A stretch of DNA of 64,000 bases from Saprospiraceae bacterium (GTDB lineage Bacteria; Bacteroidota; Bacteroidia; Chitinophagales; Saprospiraceae): assembly GCA_024103005.1 (NCBI GenBank), contig JAGFJA010000018.1, positions 1 to 64,000 on the forward strand, written 5' to 3'. The notes beneath the pieces are model-generated. The model did not search any database. It was given only the letters and a program-made list of their open reading frames with translations, and was not told the DNA's origin. How positions within the stretch are numbered: position 1 is the first letter of the stretch; the number at the start of each line of letters is the position of its first letter. The position numbers and the translations under genes are program-made. Positions 33,876 through 45,356 of the stretch are shown piece by piece.

Positions 33876-34208
33876 TTATTTCTTTTTTTCAAACTTTGAT
33901 CGGTTTCTAAGCCCCTTTAATTCAGTATTTGTAAGGCTGCCGTCTTTATTGGTATCCAGATTGTCAAAATTTTTAATTACCACCTGTAAATTGCTGTTTT
34001 TTGCCTCTTCTCTGGTAATCTTACCGTCCTTGTTTACATCTAGTTTGGCAAATAAGGATTGACCATGAGATTTTTTCTTTGGAGTGACGGATGTTGTCTG
34101 CTTGTTAAGAGCTGCTCCTTTACTTACCTGGCTGGTTGATTGGGCATGGACGGAAGAAAATACAAAGAACAGGATGATAAACGAAGCTGCTTTAATTAGA
34201 TTACTCAT
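33876..34208 (-). CDS. Small secreted EF-hand calcium-binding protein
   Basis: The 110-residue product has a signal peptide (to about residue 22, SSVHAQ), a low-complexity linker and two EF-hand loops, DVNKDGKITREE and DTNKDGSLTNTE, with the usual D-x-N/D-x-D-G pattern and Glu at position 12. It probably binds two calcium ions outside the cytoplasm. The C-terminus is basic (RSKFEKKK). Function beyond calcium binding is unknown. It has its own terminator. Confidence 0.85.
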   Translation of the reverse strand: MSNLIKAASFIILFFVFSSVHAQSTSQVSKGAALNKQTTSVTPKKKSHGQSLFAKLDVNKDGKITREEAKNSNLQVVIKNFDNLDTNKDGSLTNTELKGLRNRSKFEKKK

Positions 34209-34410
34209 TCTATTTGATTTTGATTGTTTATTTGATTTATTTCAAGATTTTTGACTTCAATTAACGACACAAAGTTTAAACAAATTTTTTAAACTTGTCT
34301 TAATAAATCGTTATTTAGTTGCAATGCTCATAAAATTCCCGGAGCGATCCCTCATCCCATACTTCCCTGGCAGACCATTTTATTGAAAGAATTGAGTTAA
34401 TTTTGCTTTT

Positions 34411-36774
34411 ATGCGAAAGCTGATATTTAACAGGTACTCTGCGGTTTTGTGCGGGATAATGATGATTCTGTTTTATTTTTCATTACCACGTCAGTTGTTT
34501 CATCCGACATACAGTACCATTTTAGAGGATAGGGATGGTAATCTTTTAGGCGCACGAATTGCCGGAGATGGTCAGTGGAGATTTCCGCCGGAAGGGGGTC
34601 TGGACACACTTTCGGCCAAATATGTTGCAGCCTTGGTCGCCTATGAGGATCGGTATTTTTTCAGACATTTTGGAGTCAACCTCAGGTCACTTGCTCGCGC
34701 TACGCGTAATAATCTGCGTCATCGCCGTGTTGTATCCGGTGCATCCACCATAACGATGCAGGCAATTAGCCTTTATCGGGGGCATAAAGCACGAAACATT
34801 TTTGATAAAGTATGGGAAATAATTTTGGCAATTCGCCTGGAATGCTCCTATTCGAAAGAAGAAATCTTGAGGATGTATGCTGCTCATGCTCCCTTTGGAG
34901 GTAATACGGTAGGATACGGAGCAGCAACCTGGCGATATTTTGGCAAACATAACAAGGATCTTACCTGGGCAGAAGCTGCCCTGCTTGCTGTTCTGCCAAA
35001 TAATCCGGCACTAATACATCTGGGAAAGAATAGAACAAAACTTTTAGAGAAGAGAAACAATCTTCTAAGTCGATTGGCAGACAATGGGCTGTTTTCAAAA
35101 AACGATCTGACGCTTTATCTGGAAGAGCCATTGCCGGATAAACCATTTGCCATGCCCAATCTGGCTCCCCATTTATTATTGTCAATGCAACAGGCTACGC
35201 ATCGCTTTTTCCTTAAATCGTCTATCGACTCAAGGTTGCAAAAAAGATTGTCTGATTTATTGATAAATTATGGAACTGTACTAAAAGTAAATCAGGTACA
35301 CAATGCAGCTATCTGTGTTGCTGACATCCAAAGCGGAGATGTTTTGGCTTATATCGGAAATATCCCGCATACCGGAGCAATCCACGGTGAGCAGGTTGAT
35401 ATTATCCAGTCAAGTAGAAGCACAGGAAGTTTATTAAAACCCTTCCTTGCCATGATGGCTGTTCAGGATGGTATGGTCACCACTAAATCTCTGCTGACAG
35501 ATATTCCGGTGAACATAGATGGTTTTAAGCCCGATAACTTTACTTACGATTTTGAAGGAGTAGCCCCACTGGATGTATCTCTTCGTAAATCACTGAATAT
35601 TCCTTTTGTCCTGCTGCTAAAGCAATACAATATCGCCAGATGCCTGAACAACCTGAGATTACTAGGGCTAAATCATCTGGATAAAACCGCTGACCACTAT
35701 GGACTGTCCCTCATTATTGGCGGCGGAGAATCGACATTGTGGGAACTGTGCGGTGCTTATGCAAGCTGTGCCAGAATACTTAATTTCTATACAAGTCATT
35801 CCGGAAAATATAATCCCGACTCAATCCACCCTTTGCATTTTGGCCATAAGGATGAAAATGAACCGCAGGAATCATCTCATCCGTCAGTCATGGATGCCGG
35901 CTCATTGTATTTGATATTTCAGGCCCTTAGCGAAAACACCAGACCCGATAAGTTTGAAAACTGGAAGAATATAGCCGGTTCACAGAGAGTTGCCTGGAAA
36001 ACCGGCACTTCTATTGGCTTCCGGGATGCCTGGAGCATAGGTGTAACTTCGCGGTATGTTGTTGGAGTGTGGATAGGTAATGCGGATGGTGAAGGTCGTC
36101 CGGGTGTGATAGGCCTTGAAACGGCTGCCCCGCTTTTGTTTTCTGCCTTTGATTTACTTCCGCCTTCACCGTGGTTTGTCAAGCCCTTTGATGCGATTAA
36201 AAAAATCCCGGTTTGCAAAAACAGCAGTTTGTCACCCGGTGCAGCTTGCCCGGTAGATTCCCTGGAAGTGCCCCGATGCGCACACCTATTGCCACTGTGC
36301 TCTTATGATAAGAGGATAGCCCTGAATAAATCCGGTAACTTTCGAGTCAATTCTGACTGCTATAGCCCGTTTGAAATGCAGTTCAAAGATTATTTTATCC
36401 TGTCTCCGGCCCAGCAATATTATTTTTCGCAAAAACATCCAGCATATACCCAACCACCTCCATTTTTGCCGGGATGCGGCAGCTCATCCGAATCACGCCA
36501 TCCTGTCATGGAATTTATTTATCCAAATAACATCAGAAAAATTTATCTTCCCAAAGACGCTGACAGTCATATTAATCCGGTTACTTTTGTTGTAGCACAT
36601 AAATCTCCGGACGCAATTCTTTACTGGCATCTGGACGATCGGTTTATAGGCTCTACGAAGGGTAAAAACGAAATGTCCACACTGATTCCGGCGGGATTTC
36701 ACACGCTCACGGTGGTAGATGATGCGGGTAATTCCATAAGTACTCGATTTGAATCCTCCATTGCAAAAAAATAA
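34411..36774 (+). CDS. pbpC: Penicillin-binding protein 1C (bifunctional peptidoglycan synthase)
   Basis: The 787-residue product has an N-terminal membrane anchor (about 8-26), a GT51 glycosyltransferase domain with catalytic Glu79 in YEDRYFFRHFG and SGASTITMQ, and a transpeptidase domain with SxxK in RSTGSLLKPF, SLN (KSLNIPF) and KTGTS. The C-terminal part (about 690-787) is the BiPBP_C domain typical of PBP1C. It polymerises and crosslinks peptidoglycan in the periplasm. The alpha-2-macroglobulin gene that often accompanies pbpC is not adjacent. Two Cys-rich short stretches around residues 600-640 are usual in this subfamily. Confidence 0.93.
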   Translation: MRKLIFNRYSAVLCGIMMILFYFSLPRQLFHPTYSTILEDRDGNLLGARIAGDGQWRFPPEGGLDTLSAKYVAALVAYEDRYFFRHFGVNLRSLARATRNNLRHRRVVSGASTITMQAISLYRGHKARNIFDKVWEIILAIRLECSYSKEEILRMYAAHAPFGGNTVGYGAATWRYFGKHNKDLTWAEAALLAVLPNNPALIHLGKNRTKLLEKRNNLLSRLADNGLFSKNDLTLYLEEPLPDKPFAMPNLAPHLLLSMQQATHRFFLKSSIDSRLQKRLSDLLINYGTVLKVNQVHNAAICVADIQSGDVLAYIGNIPHTGAIHGEQVDIIQSSRSTGSLLKPFLAMMAVQDGMVTTKSLLTDIPVNIDGFKPDNFTYDFEGVAPLDVSLRKSLNIPFVLLLKQYNIARCLNNLRLLGLNHLDKTADHYGLSLIIGGGESTLWELCGAYASCARILNFYTSHSGKYNPDSIHPLHFGHKDENEPQESSHPSVMDAGSLYLIFQALSENTRPDKFENWKNIAGSQRVAWKTGTSIGFRDAWSIGVTSRYVVGVWIGNADGEGRPGVIGLETAAPLLFSAFDLLPPSPWFVKPFDAIKKIPVCKNSSLSPGAACPVDSLEVPRCAHLLPLCSYDKRIALNKSGNFRVNSDCYSPFEMQFKDYFILSPAQQYYFSQKHPAYTQPPPFLPGCGSSSESRHPVMEFIYPNNIRKIYLPKDADSHINPVTFVVAHKSPDAILYWHLDDRFIGSTKGKNEMSTLIPAGFHTLTVVDDAGNSISTRFESSIAKK

Positions 36775-36923
36775 CCTGTTTATTATATTAAAATTATTTA
36801 TAATATTTGTACTTTTGCGTAATGAAATAAATAAATTAAGCGTTATAACACCCGACCATTTCACCTGATAGCAGTTTTACCATCCTTTTATTGTTATATT
36901 TATTAACTGAAAATTAAACGTTT

Positions 36924-37361
36924 ATGTCTAAGAACAAGGTTTTATTATTATTTTTATTATTATCTTTTTCAATAATATCATGTACACCGGATGCTGAAGA
37001 AATTTTGGAGGCTAATAATCTGCCGATGAAGGGAACACAAGTTGTACCGAGTAACAACTCTTCTGCCACCGGTACCATAACTGCCAAATACAACAAAGCA
37101 ACAAGGGTTTTGGATTATACTGTAACCTGGACAGGCCTGAGCAGCGATTTGAATGGTATGAGGTTTTATAAGGGAAGTCGCAATACTAACGGCCCCGCCG
37201 TGAAAAACATTCAGTCTTCCGGCAGCACAACAGGAAGTATTACAGAGTCATGGACAGTACCAGATTCATTAGGTACTACTCTGGAACAAAATGGTCTTTA
37301 TATCAATATTCAGACCGAAAATTATCCAAATGGCGAGATCCGTGGACAACTTGACTTTTAG
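36924..37361 (+). CDS. CHRD-domain lipoprotein
   Basis: The 145-residue product has a lipoprotein signal ending in SIISC (Cys20) and one CHRD domain (ATGTITAKYNKATRVLDYTVTW … MRFYKG … NGLYINIQTENYPNGEIRGQL). The CHRD fold is known from chordin; in bacteria it is found on secreted and surface proteins, without a settled function. The protein is expected to be lipid-anchored. A strong terminator follows. Confidence 0.88.
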   Translation: MSKNKVLLLFLLLSFSIISCTPDAEEILEANNLPMKGTQVVPSNNSSATGTITAKYNKATRVLDYTVTWTGLSSDLNGMRFYKGSRNTNGPAVKNIQSSGSTTGSITESWTVPDSLGTTLEQNGLYINIQTENYPNGEIRGQLDF

Positions 37362-37383
37362 ATATTGTGAAAAATAGATACCT

Positions 37384-37412
37384 GGCGGGATTGTTGCCCG
37401 CCTTTTTTATTT
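37384..37412 (+). terminator. Terminator of the CHRD lipoprotein gene
   Basis: GGCGGG (37384-37389) pairs with CCCGCC (37397-37402), followed by TTTTTTATTTTATTT. It lies about 20 bp past the stop codon. Confidence 0.88.
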
Positions 37413-37742
37413 TATTTAATCTTTAAAACAACTTTGATGAATGCTTTCTGCTTTATGCAGGGCAGATAAAATCGACCTTTATACAAGCGACAAATAAAGA
37501 TTAGTTTATTTTCAAACCGGGTCTTCAATGAAATTTAATCACAGCTGAAATAAACTTAAAAAATGACATATTTTTGAAAAATTGAAGTATATTTACGAGA
37601 CAAAGAAAAATAGTTCAAAAAGTAGGATTATTAAACCCAAAAGATAAATATCCGGTAATGCTATCTGATAAACAGGATAGCACATGATATCAAAATATAA
37701 TTTGTGATTTGCCGGGGTGAAATTTTGACAATTTGAAGCATT
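37413..37742. other. Intergenic region before a small TPR gene
   Basis: About 330 bp without a gene. One 7-bp hairpin is seen, TGCTATC (37659-37665) / GATAGCA (37676-37682), without a T-run. No promoter box was recognised with confidence. Confidence 0.4.
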
Positions 37743-38066
37743 ATGATGACGCAAAGAATGATTGATTTGATGAAGCTTCTTGAAGATGATCCGAATGACA
37801 GTTTTATTCTCTTTGCAATTGCCAAGGAATACGAAAGCTTAAATATGTTAGATCAGGCTTTGAATTATTATCTCACTCTCCAAAGGACAAATCCTTCCTA
37901 TGTGGGCTTGTATTATCACTTAGCCAAGCTGTATGAAGAATTAGGTAAGGTAGAAGACGCCCTCAATATTTATGACGAAGGAATTTTTATGGCAGGCAAA
38001 ATGCATGATCAGCATGCTTTGGCTGAGTTAAAGAATGCACGGACCAATCTTGAGCTGATGATGTAA
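37743..38066 (+). CDS. Small TPR protein
   Basis: The 107-residue product consists of about three TPR motifs (DSFILFAIAKEYESLNMLDQALNYYLTLQ, YVGLYYHLAKLYEELGKVEDALNIYDEGI) with no signal peptide or membrane segment. It is probably a cytoplasmic protein-binding scaffold. Two ATG codons stand in a row at the start (37743 and 37746). Similar short TPR proteins are widely conserved in Bacteroidota; the partner is unknown. Confidence 0.82.
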   Translation: MMTQRMIDLMKLLEDDPNDSFILFAIAKEYESLNMLDQALNYYLTLQRTNPSYVGLYYHLAKLYEELGKVEDALNIYDEGIFMAGKMHDQHALAELKNARTNLELMM

Positions 38067-38243
38067 TTAGCAGCTACGCTATTCGCCTTTTTTATCTTTA
38101 TGGTAAACTTATCCGTTTCTTCTTGCAATTTGTTTTTCTACGTACATAAAATTATGAAAAATCAGAATGTTTCTGCATTTTTGCTTGAATACTGAATTTT
38201 CAGTCTTTACCATTATTTCTGTATTTTAAAAAAATAAATAAGA

Positions 38244-39599
38244 ATGGCTGTTTCAACAATTTTGAAAAGTGTAAGGTGTAAAGCGGTGTGCTTTTTAATA
38301 CTTTTTTCTTTATACTGTATTCAGGTGAATGCCCAGCATGTGCCAGCCATCCACAGATGCGGTGCTGAAATGTATAATAAAGCAATGGAGGCAAAATTCC
38401 CGGGCTACATCGAATCCCTGCAAGCAGCCTTCAATAATGCCGTGAACAGCCCGTCTCCCAGGAGTGGGGAAGTATATAGAATCCCTGTCGTTTTCCATGT
38501 GATTTATAATACAGACAAGCAGAATATTCCGGACTCATGTATATATAACCAAATTAAAGTCCTCAACGATGCATACCGTAACCGACACGCCGATACGGCT
38601 AATACTCGAGCAATATTTAAACCACTTGCCGGTGATGCAGAGATTGAGTTTTTTCTGGCGGATACCGATCCGGACGGGAACCCGACTTCCGGAATCACCA
38701 GAACACATACGGATATAGAAACCTTTGGTGACATAACCATCATTATCGGAGGTTTTAATTTAGATTATTTCGAGCAGATGAAATTTACTGATAAGGGTGG
38801 TCATGATGCCTGGCCTACCAATAAGTATCTGAATATCTGGGTGGCTGATGCCGGATTTAATTTTCTCGGAATATATCTTCCTGCCTTGTTAGGATTGGCG
38901 ACACCACCACGTTATCCGAGTTTACCTGATAATTGGCCGGAAGGGTCTGTTGACGGCATAGTCGATGGAGTATTTCTCCAATATCAGACAATAGGAAACA
39001 ACAATCCATATAAAGATGACCTGCAGGGACTTGTTTCAGCCGGGCGGACTGCCGTTCACGAAATAGGTCATTACTTTGGCCTGAGACACATCAATGGAGA
39101 TGAGGATTGCGGCGATGACGGTATAGATGACACGCCTGAAATGGTCTTGTCAACTCAGGAAGCAGGTTCTTGTCCGGGGGCTGATATCAATACATGTAAC
39201 AGTGACCAACCCGATGATCTTCCCGATATGTGGGAAAACTATATGGATTATTCCAATGATATTTGCCAGACACTCTTTACTGCCGGACAGGTTAACCACA
39301 TGCGCAAGGTGCTTACAACTCAAAGAGATACCCTTTATAACTGGCCGTTGAAAACAGAAAAAGTCCTTCAGCGTCATTTGAGCCTTTATCCCAATCCTGC
39401 TCAGAATGAATTCAGGTTGATAGATATGGGGCCGGGTGGTGCATTGTCCGTGAGAGACGCCTTTGGTCTGGAAGTAATTAAGATAGATAAACTGAAAGAT
39501 AATACAGTATCTATTCGCGACCTTCCCTCCGGATTTTATGTTATTACCTACCGGCATAAAAAGCAATATTTTTCCGGAAAACTTATAGTAAGTCGATAG
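38244..39599 (+). CDS. Secreted M43 zinc metalloprotease with T9SS type A domain
   Basis: The 451-residue product has an N-terminal signal peptide (AVCFLILFSLYCIQVNAQ), the zinc motif HEIGHYFGLRH, the Met-turn region WENYMDYSND, and the cytophagalysin features RTHTDIETFG and CGDDGIDDTPE. It ends in a type A T9SS domain (LYPNPAQNEFRLIDMG … LPSGFYVITYRHKKQYFSGKLIVSR). It is a paralogue of the protease at 24848-26011 but longer, mainly by an insertion before the zinc motif (NLDYFEQMKFTD … LGIYLPALLGLATPPRYP). Monocistronic. Confidence 0.92.
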   Translation: MAVSTILKSVRCKAVCFLILFSLYCIQVNAQHVPAIHRCGAEMYNKAMEAKFPGYIESLQAAFNNAVNSPSPRSGEVYRIPVVFHVIYNTDKQNIPDSCIYNQIKVLNDAYRNRHADTANTRAIFKPLAGDAEIEFFLADTDPDGNPTSGITRTHTDIETFGDITIIIGGFNLDYFEQMKFTDKGGHDAWPTNKYLNIWVADAGFNFLGIYLPALLGLATPPRYPSLPDNWPEGSVDGIVDGVFLQYQTIGNNNPYKDDLQGLVSAGRTAVHEIGHYFGLRHINGDEDCGDDGIDDTPEMVLSTQEAGSCPGADINTCNSDQPDDLPDMWENYMDYSNDICQTLFTAGQVNHMRKVLTTQRDTLYNWPLKTEKVLQRHLSLYPNPAQNEFRLIDMGPGGALSVRDAFGLEVIKIDKLKDNTVSIRDLPSGFYVITYRHKKQYFSGKLIVSR

Positions 39600-39844
39600 G
39601 CAGACAATCATTTAGCTAAATCATAAGATTTCATTTATCGGAATATGTTTCAGGTGTACACATACCCGGGAAGGTATCTTATTCCATCTCTTGACTTATG
39701 CCGGTTTTATTTTTTGTAATGTTTCAGCCGGAATTCATGACCCGAATTAATAATATTTTCTTTCTTCACATTTCATTAAAAGTATTTATGGATCAAGGTT
39801 CTATATATTTGAAAAGGGGCAAATCCTGCTTGGATTAGTAATAA

Positions 39845-41848
<2,004 letters not shown>

Positions 41849-42210
41849 TCAGGTAAAGGTAGAGCTTAAAAGCTAAAGTATTTCGACAGGCTGGTGCATT
41901 TTATGCGGAAACCCGCGATTCTTATCCTTGTTGTTTAAATGTTTGCACTACATTTAAATTTTTCTTGGATTCCTGTCATCTGCAGGCAGTTATGTTGATT
42001 TTTTTTATTTTATCTACAAAGATGGCCATGGAGAAACATCAGTTTTCCTCTAATTTATTTTTATAAATAAGTCTCAGGAATGTAGTATTTCTCACGATTA
42101 GAAAGAAACCATAGCTTATACGGGTCAGTATGTTAAACAACAATTTGTTATTAGAGTAGTGTAGCTGCGACACTGAAGGAATAATTCTTGGAAAAGAAAG
42201 TAAAAAATAA
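41849..42210. other. Intergenic region between convergent gyrB and rng
   Basis: About 360 bp of A+T-rich DNA. A weak stem (AGCTTAAAAGCT) follows gyrB. Open frames here are short and do not resemble known proteins. Confidence 0.4.
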
Positions 42211-42244
42211 AAAAGGCGCAGCATCCCCGATACTGCGCCTTTTC
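42211..42244. terminator. Bidirectional terminator downstream of rng
   Basis: GGCGCAG (42215-42221) pairs with CTGCGCC (42233-42239), with A-run before and T-run after (AAAAGGCGCAG … CTGCGCCTTTT), so it can end transcripts from both sides. It lies 24 bp past the rng stop codon. Confidence 0.88.
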
Positions 42245-42267
42245 TTTCTAAAGTTGAAATGTAATTC

Positions 42268-43815
42268 TTAGGTAAATCTGATTTCATCCTCTGCGACATC
42301 GTAAAATCGATATTCGGTCAAGGCAAAATTTGAGTTTTGACGGATGTTAATCCATTTTTTGTACTTAAAGTACCACTTTGTCCTGATATTAAACAGACCT
42401 TTCATCAGATATGCATACACATAAGGATGCACACTTAGATTGACCTTGGATATGGACTTATTGGTCAATAAATAGACCAGATCCCTTTCGATCTCGTCAG
42501 TCAGTAAGATGGTCGGCTGGACTTTTCCGCTACCCTGGCAGGTCGGACAGGTCTCATCGGTATTGATGGTTAATGCCTGTCGCACTCTTTCTCTGGTAAT
42601 CTGCATCAGCCCAAACTTACTCAGTGGAAGGATGGTATGCTGTGCGCGATCCTTCTCCATGAGCTCGATCATTCGGTTGTTGAGAGCCTTTTTTTGATCG
42701 GGATTTTTCATGTCGATAAAATCAATCACGATCAGGCCCCCGATATCCCGTAGCCTCAATTGCCGGGAGATTTCTTCAGCTGCCTCCAAGTTGACCGTCA
42801 AAGCCGTATTGTTCATTTCGGATTTTGACATTTTAGGTCCGCTGTTGACATCAATGACGTGCATGGCTTCGGTGTGCTCTATTACTAGATAAGCGCCACT
42901 ATTCATGGTAGCGGTTTTGCCAAAGGATGCTTTTATCTGCTTATTGATGCCGAAGTGCTCAAATATTGGCAACTTTCCGGTGTATTGTTCCACAATTTTG
43001 AGCTTATCCGGAGCGATATTTGACATAAAATTCCTGATATTGCCGTAGAGTTCCTTGTCATTGACAGCTATGTGGTGATAATCATCTGTCAGGAAATCAC
43101 GTAAAATACTGGTCGTTTTATCAGCTTCGCTCAAAACTTTTTTTGGGCCCTTGGCTTCAGCAATATTGGCTTGAATAATCTGCCATTTTTGCACTAAAGC
43201 ATTTATTTCGTCATGAAGGTCAGCAACTTTATGACCTTCTGCAGCTGTTCTGGCTATTATTCCAAAGTTTAGCGGCTTAATGCTTTCAATAAGCAGCTGT
43301 AATCTTTTTCTTTCTTCAGGGTTGACGATCTTCTTAGAGATGGTAACCGCATTAGAAAAAGGCGTGAGTACCAGATATCGACCGGGAATGGTTATTTCAC
43401 AACTAAGTCGTGGTCCCTTCGTCGAAATTGGTTCCTTCAGGATCTGAACCAATAGCATGGTTTTTTTGTCCATGACTTCCTGGATTTTACCATTTTTTTG
43501 AATCTCTTTTGTAAGATTCATCCCGTGTATATCAAAACCCGGAGTCTTATTTAAGACCTCACGGGTGTACTCGATGACGGATGGAAGCTTTGGTCCAAGA
43601 TCTGTGTAGTGTAAAAATGCATCTTTTCTTTTTCCGATGTCAAGAAAGGCTGCATTCAGACCGGGCATTAGTTTACTGACCTTTGCCAGATAAATATCCC
43701 CGACGTTATAAGAATTACTGGTTTTTTGTTTGTGGATTTCAACCAATTTGTTGTTTTCCACTAAGGCTATTTCAACTTCAGAGGGTAAAGAATTAATAAT
43801 CAGTTCTTTATTCAC
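42268..43815 (-). CDS. rng: Ribonuclease E/G family endoribonuclease
   Basis: The 515-residue product has an S1 domain (about 35-125), the RNase E/G catalytic region with the metal-binding aspartates in VIDVNSGPKM and IVIDFIDMKNPDQKK, and a CPTCQGSGKV zinc-link segment near residue 430. It processes rRNA precursors and degrades mRNA. The C-terminal 80 residues are a short extra domain as in Bacteroidota homologues; no long disordered scaffold is present, so it is RNase G-like. It is the last gene of the HU-TPR-bS22-like-rng cluster. Confidence 0.94.
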   Translation of the reverse strand: MNKELIINSLPSEVEIALVENNKLVEIHKQKTSNSYNVGDIYLAKVSKLMPGLNAAFLDIGKRKDAFLHYTDLGPKLPSVIEYTREVLNKTPGFDIHGMNLTKEIQKNGKIQEVMDKKTMLLVQILKEPISTKGPRLSCEITIPGRYLVLTPFSNAVTISKKIVNPEERKRLQLLIESIKPLNFGIIARTAAEGHKVADLHDEINALVQKWQIIQANIAEAKGPKKVLSEADKTTSILRDFLTDDYHHIAVNDKELYGNIRNFMSNIAPDKLKIVEQYTGKLPIFEHFGINKQIKASFGKTATMNSGAYLVIEHTEAMHVIDVNSGPKMSKSEMNNTALTVNLEAAEEISRQLRLRDIGGLIVIDFIDMKNPDQKKALNNRMIELMEKDRAQHTILPLSKFGLMQITRERVRQALTINTDETCPTCQGSGKVQPTILLTDEIERDLVYLLTNKSISKVNLSVHPYVYAYLMKGLFNIRTKWYFKYKKWINIRQNSNFALTEYRFYDVAEDEIRFT

Positions 43816-43920
43816 ATCTGATTGTTTTAATTAAAAAAAATACCGTCATCCTGCACATGTGGGGAAGAGACCATTGTCGCCTTTCACCTGTGCAGGGATG
43901 CGGATGATATTATTGGCCTT

Positions 43921-44016
43921 TTAACGGTTCTTCTTCTTATGACGATTCTTTCTCAGTCTCTTTTTTCTTTTGTGAGTGGCTATCTTGTGCCTCTTACGTT
44001 TTTTACCACATGGCAT
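43921..44016 (-). CDS. 31-residue AURKAIP1/COX24-type ribosomal protein (bS22/mS38-like)
   Basis: ATG 44016 opens 31 codons: MPCGKKRKRHKIATHKRKK, then RLRKNRHKKKNR. This is the very basic C-terminal motif of AURKAIP1/mS38, found in bacteria as bS22 or as AURKAIP1/COX24-domain proteins, which sit on the small ribosomal subunit. About 60% of its residues are Lys, Arg or His. It lies 45 bp after the TPR gene and 105 bp before rng. Its short length makes it easy to miss. Ribosomal location is inferred from the family. Confidence 0.82.
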   Translation of the reverse strand: MPCGKKRKRHKIATHKRKKRLRKNRHKKKNR

Positions 44017-44061
44017 AGTCGTATGATTTTTTTTGTTAAATAATATATTTTATCGGACACG

Positions 44062-44865
44062 TCAATGGCGACATTTTTCAGCCATTGCGTGTGCTTTTTC
44101 GTGTTGTCCTGTTCCCTCATAAGCCATGCTTAGCAAGCAGGGAGTCTGAGGATTATCAGGGTTGATTTCGAGTGACTTTTCAAGTCTTTTAACTGCCTTA
44201 TCGTATTGTCCTGTTTTGATAGCCAGTTGACCGAGCAGATTTAGTACGGAGGTATTGTCAGGCTCATTTTTATTGAGTTCAAGCAGCATCTGGATTCCTT
44301 TCATAGGCTGATCCTTAGGGGGAGCATCTACATAGATGGAAGCCAGATTAATCCGATGTGCCGTAACTGAGGGTTCCAGTGAAATCGCATGTTCAAATGC
44401 TTTGATAGCTCTGCTTATACAAAAATCTCTCTCCGGTCCTTCTGCAAGTGTCTTTACACCTGTGGCAAAACTGGTGCCTGTAATGGACCACGCCTGAGGC
44501 GTATCTTCTATTTCTGCTACCTTCTGAGCATAATAACCTGCCAGACCATATCGTTTTTGGCTGTACCAGATACCTGAAAGTCTTTTCAAATTGTCTGTCA
44601 TGGCAATGGTATCACCCTCTTTGGAGAAGTGTTCCAGACGATCGGTCAGTTCAAGCGTGTCGTGTGATATATTAGCCTTAGCCTCTTTAAGCAATGCTTC
44701 CGGACTGGTAGCTTCAGTCGTCAGAGACCGGACCTTGTCCATTTCTTTTTTCTTCTTTTTGTCAACCAGACTGAATCCGAAATAAAGAATACAGAAAAGC
44801 AACACGGCAGCACCAATGGCAATCCATTTCTGTAAAGTAATATGGGGTGGCCCTGCCTTTGACAT
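44062..44865 (-). CDS. Membrane-anchored TPR protein
   Basis: The 267-residue product has one transmembrane segment (about 14-32, WIAIGAAVLLFCILYFGFSLV), a charged stalk and TPR motifs (VAHRINLASIY-like HRINLASIYVDAP, TSVLNLLGQLAIKTGQYDKAVKRLEKSLEI, NPQTPCLLSMAYEGTGQHEKAHAMAEKC). It is probably a protein-binding scaffold at the inner membrane. It starts one base after the HU stop codon, so the two genes are translationally linked. Partner unknown. Confidence 0.82.
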   Translation of the reverse strand: MSKAGPPHITLQKWIAIGAAVLLFCILYFGFSLVDKKKKKEMDKVRSLTTEATSPEALLKEAKANISHDTLELTDRLEHFSKEGDTIAMTDNLKRLSGIWYSQKRYGLAGYYAQKVAEIEDTPQAWSITGTSFATGVKTLAEGPERDFCISRAIKAFEHAISLEPSVTAHRINLASIYVDAPPKDQPMKGIQMLLELNKNEPDNTSVLNLLGQLAIKTGQYDKAVKRLEKSLEINPDNPQTPCLLSMAYEGTGQHEKAHAMAEKCRH

Positions 44866-44866
44866 A

Positions 44867-45175
44867 TTAATCTTCCTCTATTTCCGGCGCGACAGTTACA
44901 TTGTTTTTAACCTGATCCGTAAAGGTTTTAGCGGGTTTAAAAGCAGGAATAAAGTGCTCAGGTATTTCAATTGCTTCGTTTTTCTTAATGTGACGACCTA
45001 TTTTCTTAGCTCGTTTCTTAATGACGAATGATCCGAATCCTCTAATATATACGTTTTCTCCATTGGCCAAAGTATTCTTAACTTCTGTAAAGAAGTGCTC
45101 AATTGACACCAGAACATCAACTTTAGCGATGCCGGATTTCTCTGCAATTGTGGCAACTAAGTCTGCTTTTCTCAT
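44867..45175 (-). CDS. HU-family DNA-binding protein
   Basis: The 102-residue product is a typical HU/IHF protein: MRKADLVATIAEKSGIAKVDV, then NVYIRGFGSFVIKKRAKKIGRHIKK with the conserved GFGSF turn and DNA-binding arm, and AFKPAKTF. It bends and compacts DNA as a dimer. A short acidic tail (PEIEED) is added at the end. It is the first gene of the cluster leading to rng, an arrangement common in Bacteroidota. Confidence 0.94.
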   Translation of the reverse strand: MRKADLVATIAEKSGIAKVDVLVSIEHFFTEVKNTLANGENVYIRGFGSFVIKKRAKKIGRHIKKNEAIEIPEHFIPAFKPAKTFTDQVKNNVTVAPEIEED

Positions 45176-45356
45176 TAATTATTGGTTTATAATAAGTTAT
45201 AGAATTATGTTTAGCTTTGTTTTAAAGCGTGGCAAATTTCGTACTTTTTTTATTTTAAAAAAATTTCTGACCACTTTTTTTCATAAATTATTGAATTTCA
45301 CCATTTACCATAAATTTATAGTCTCCGTATAGCTTGCGCTGTAGCTGGTATTTGAG

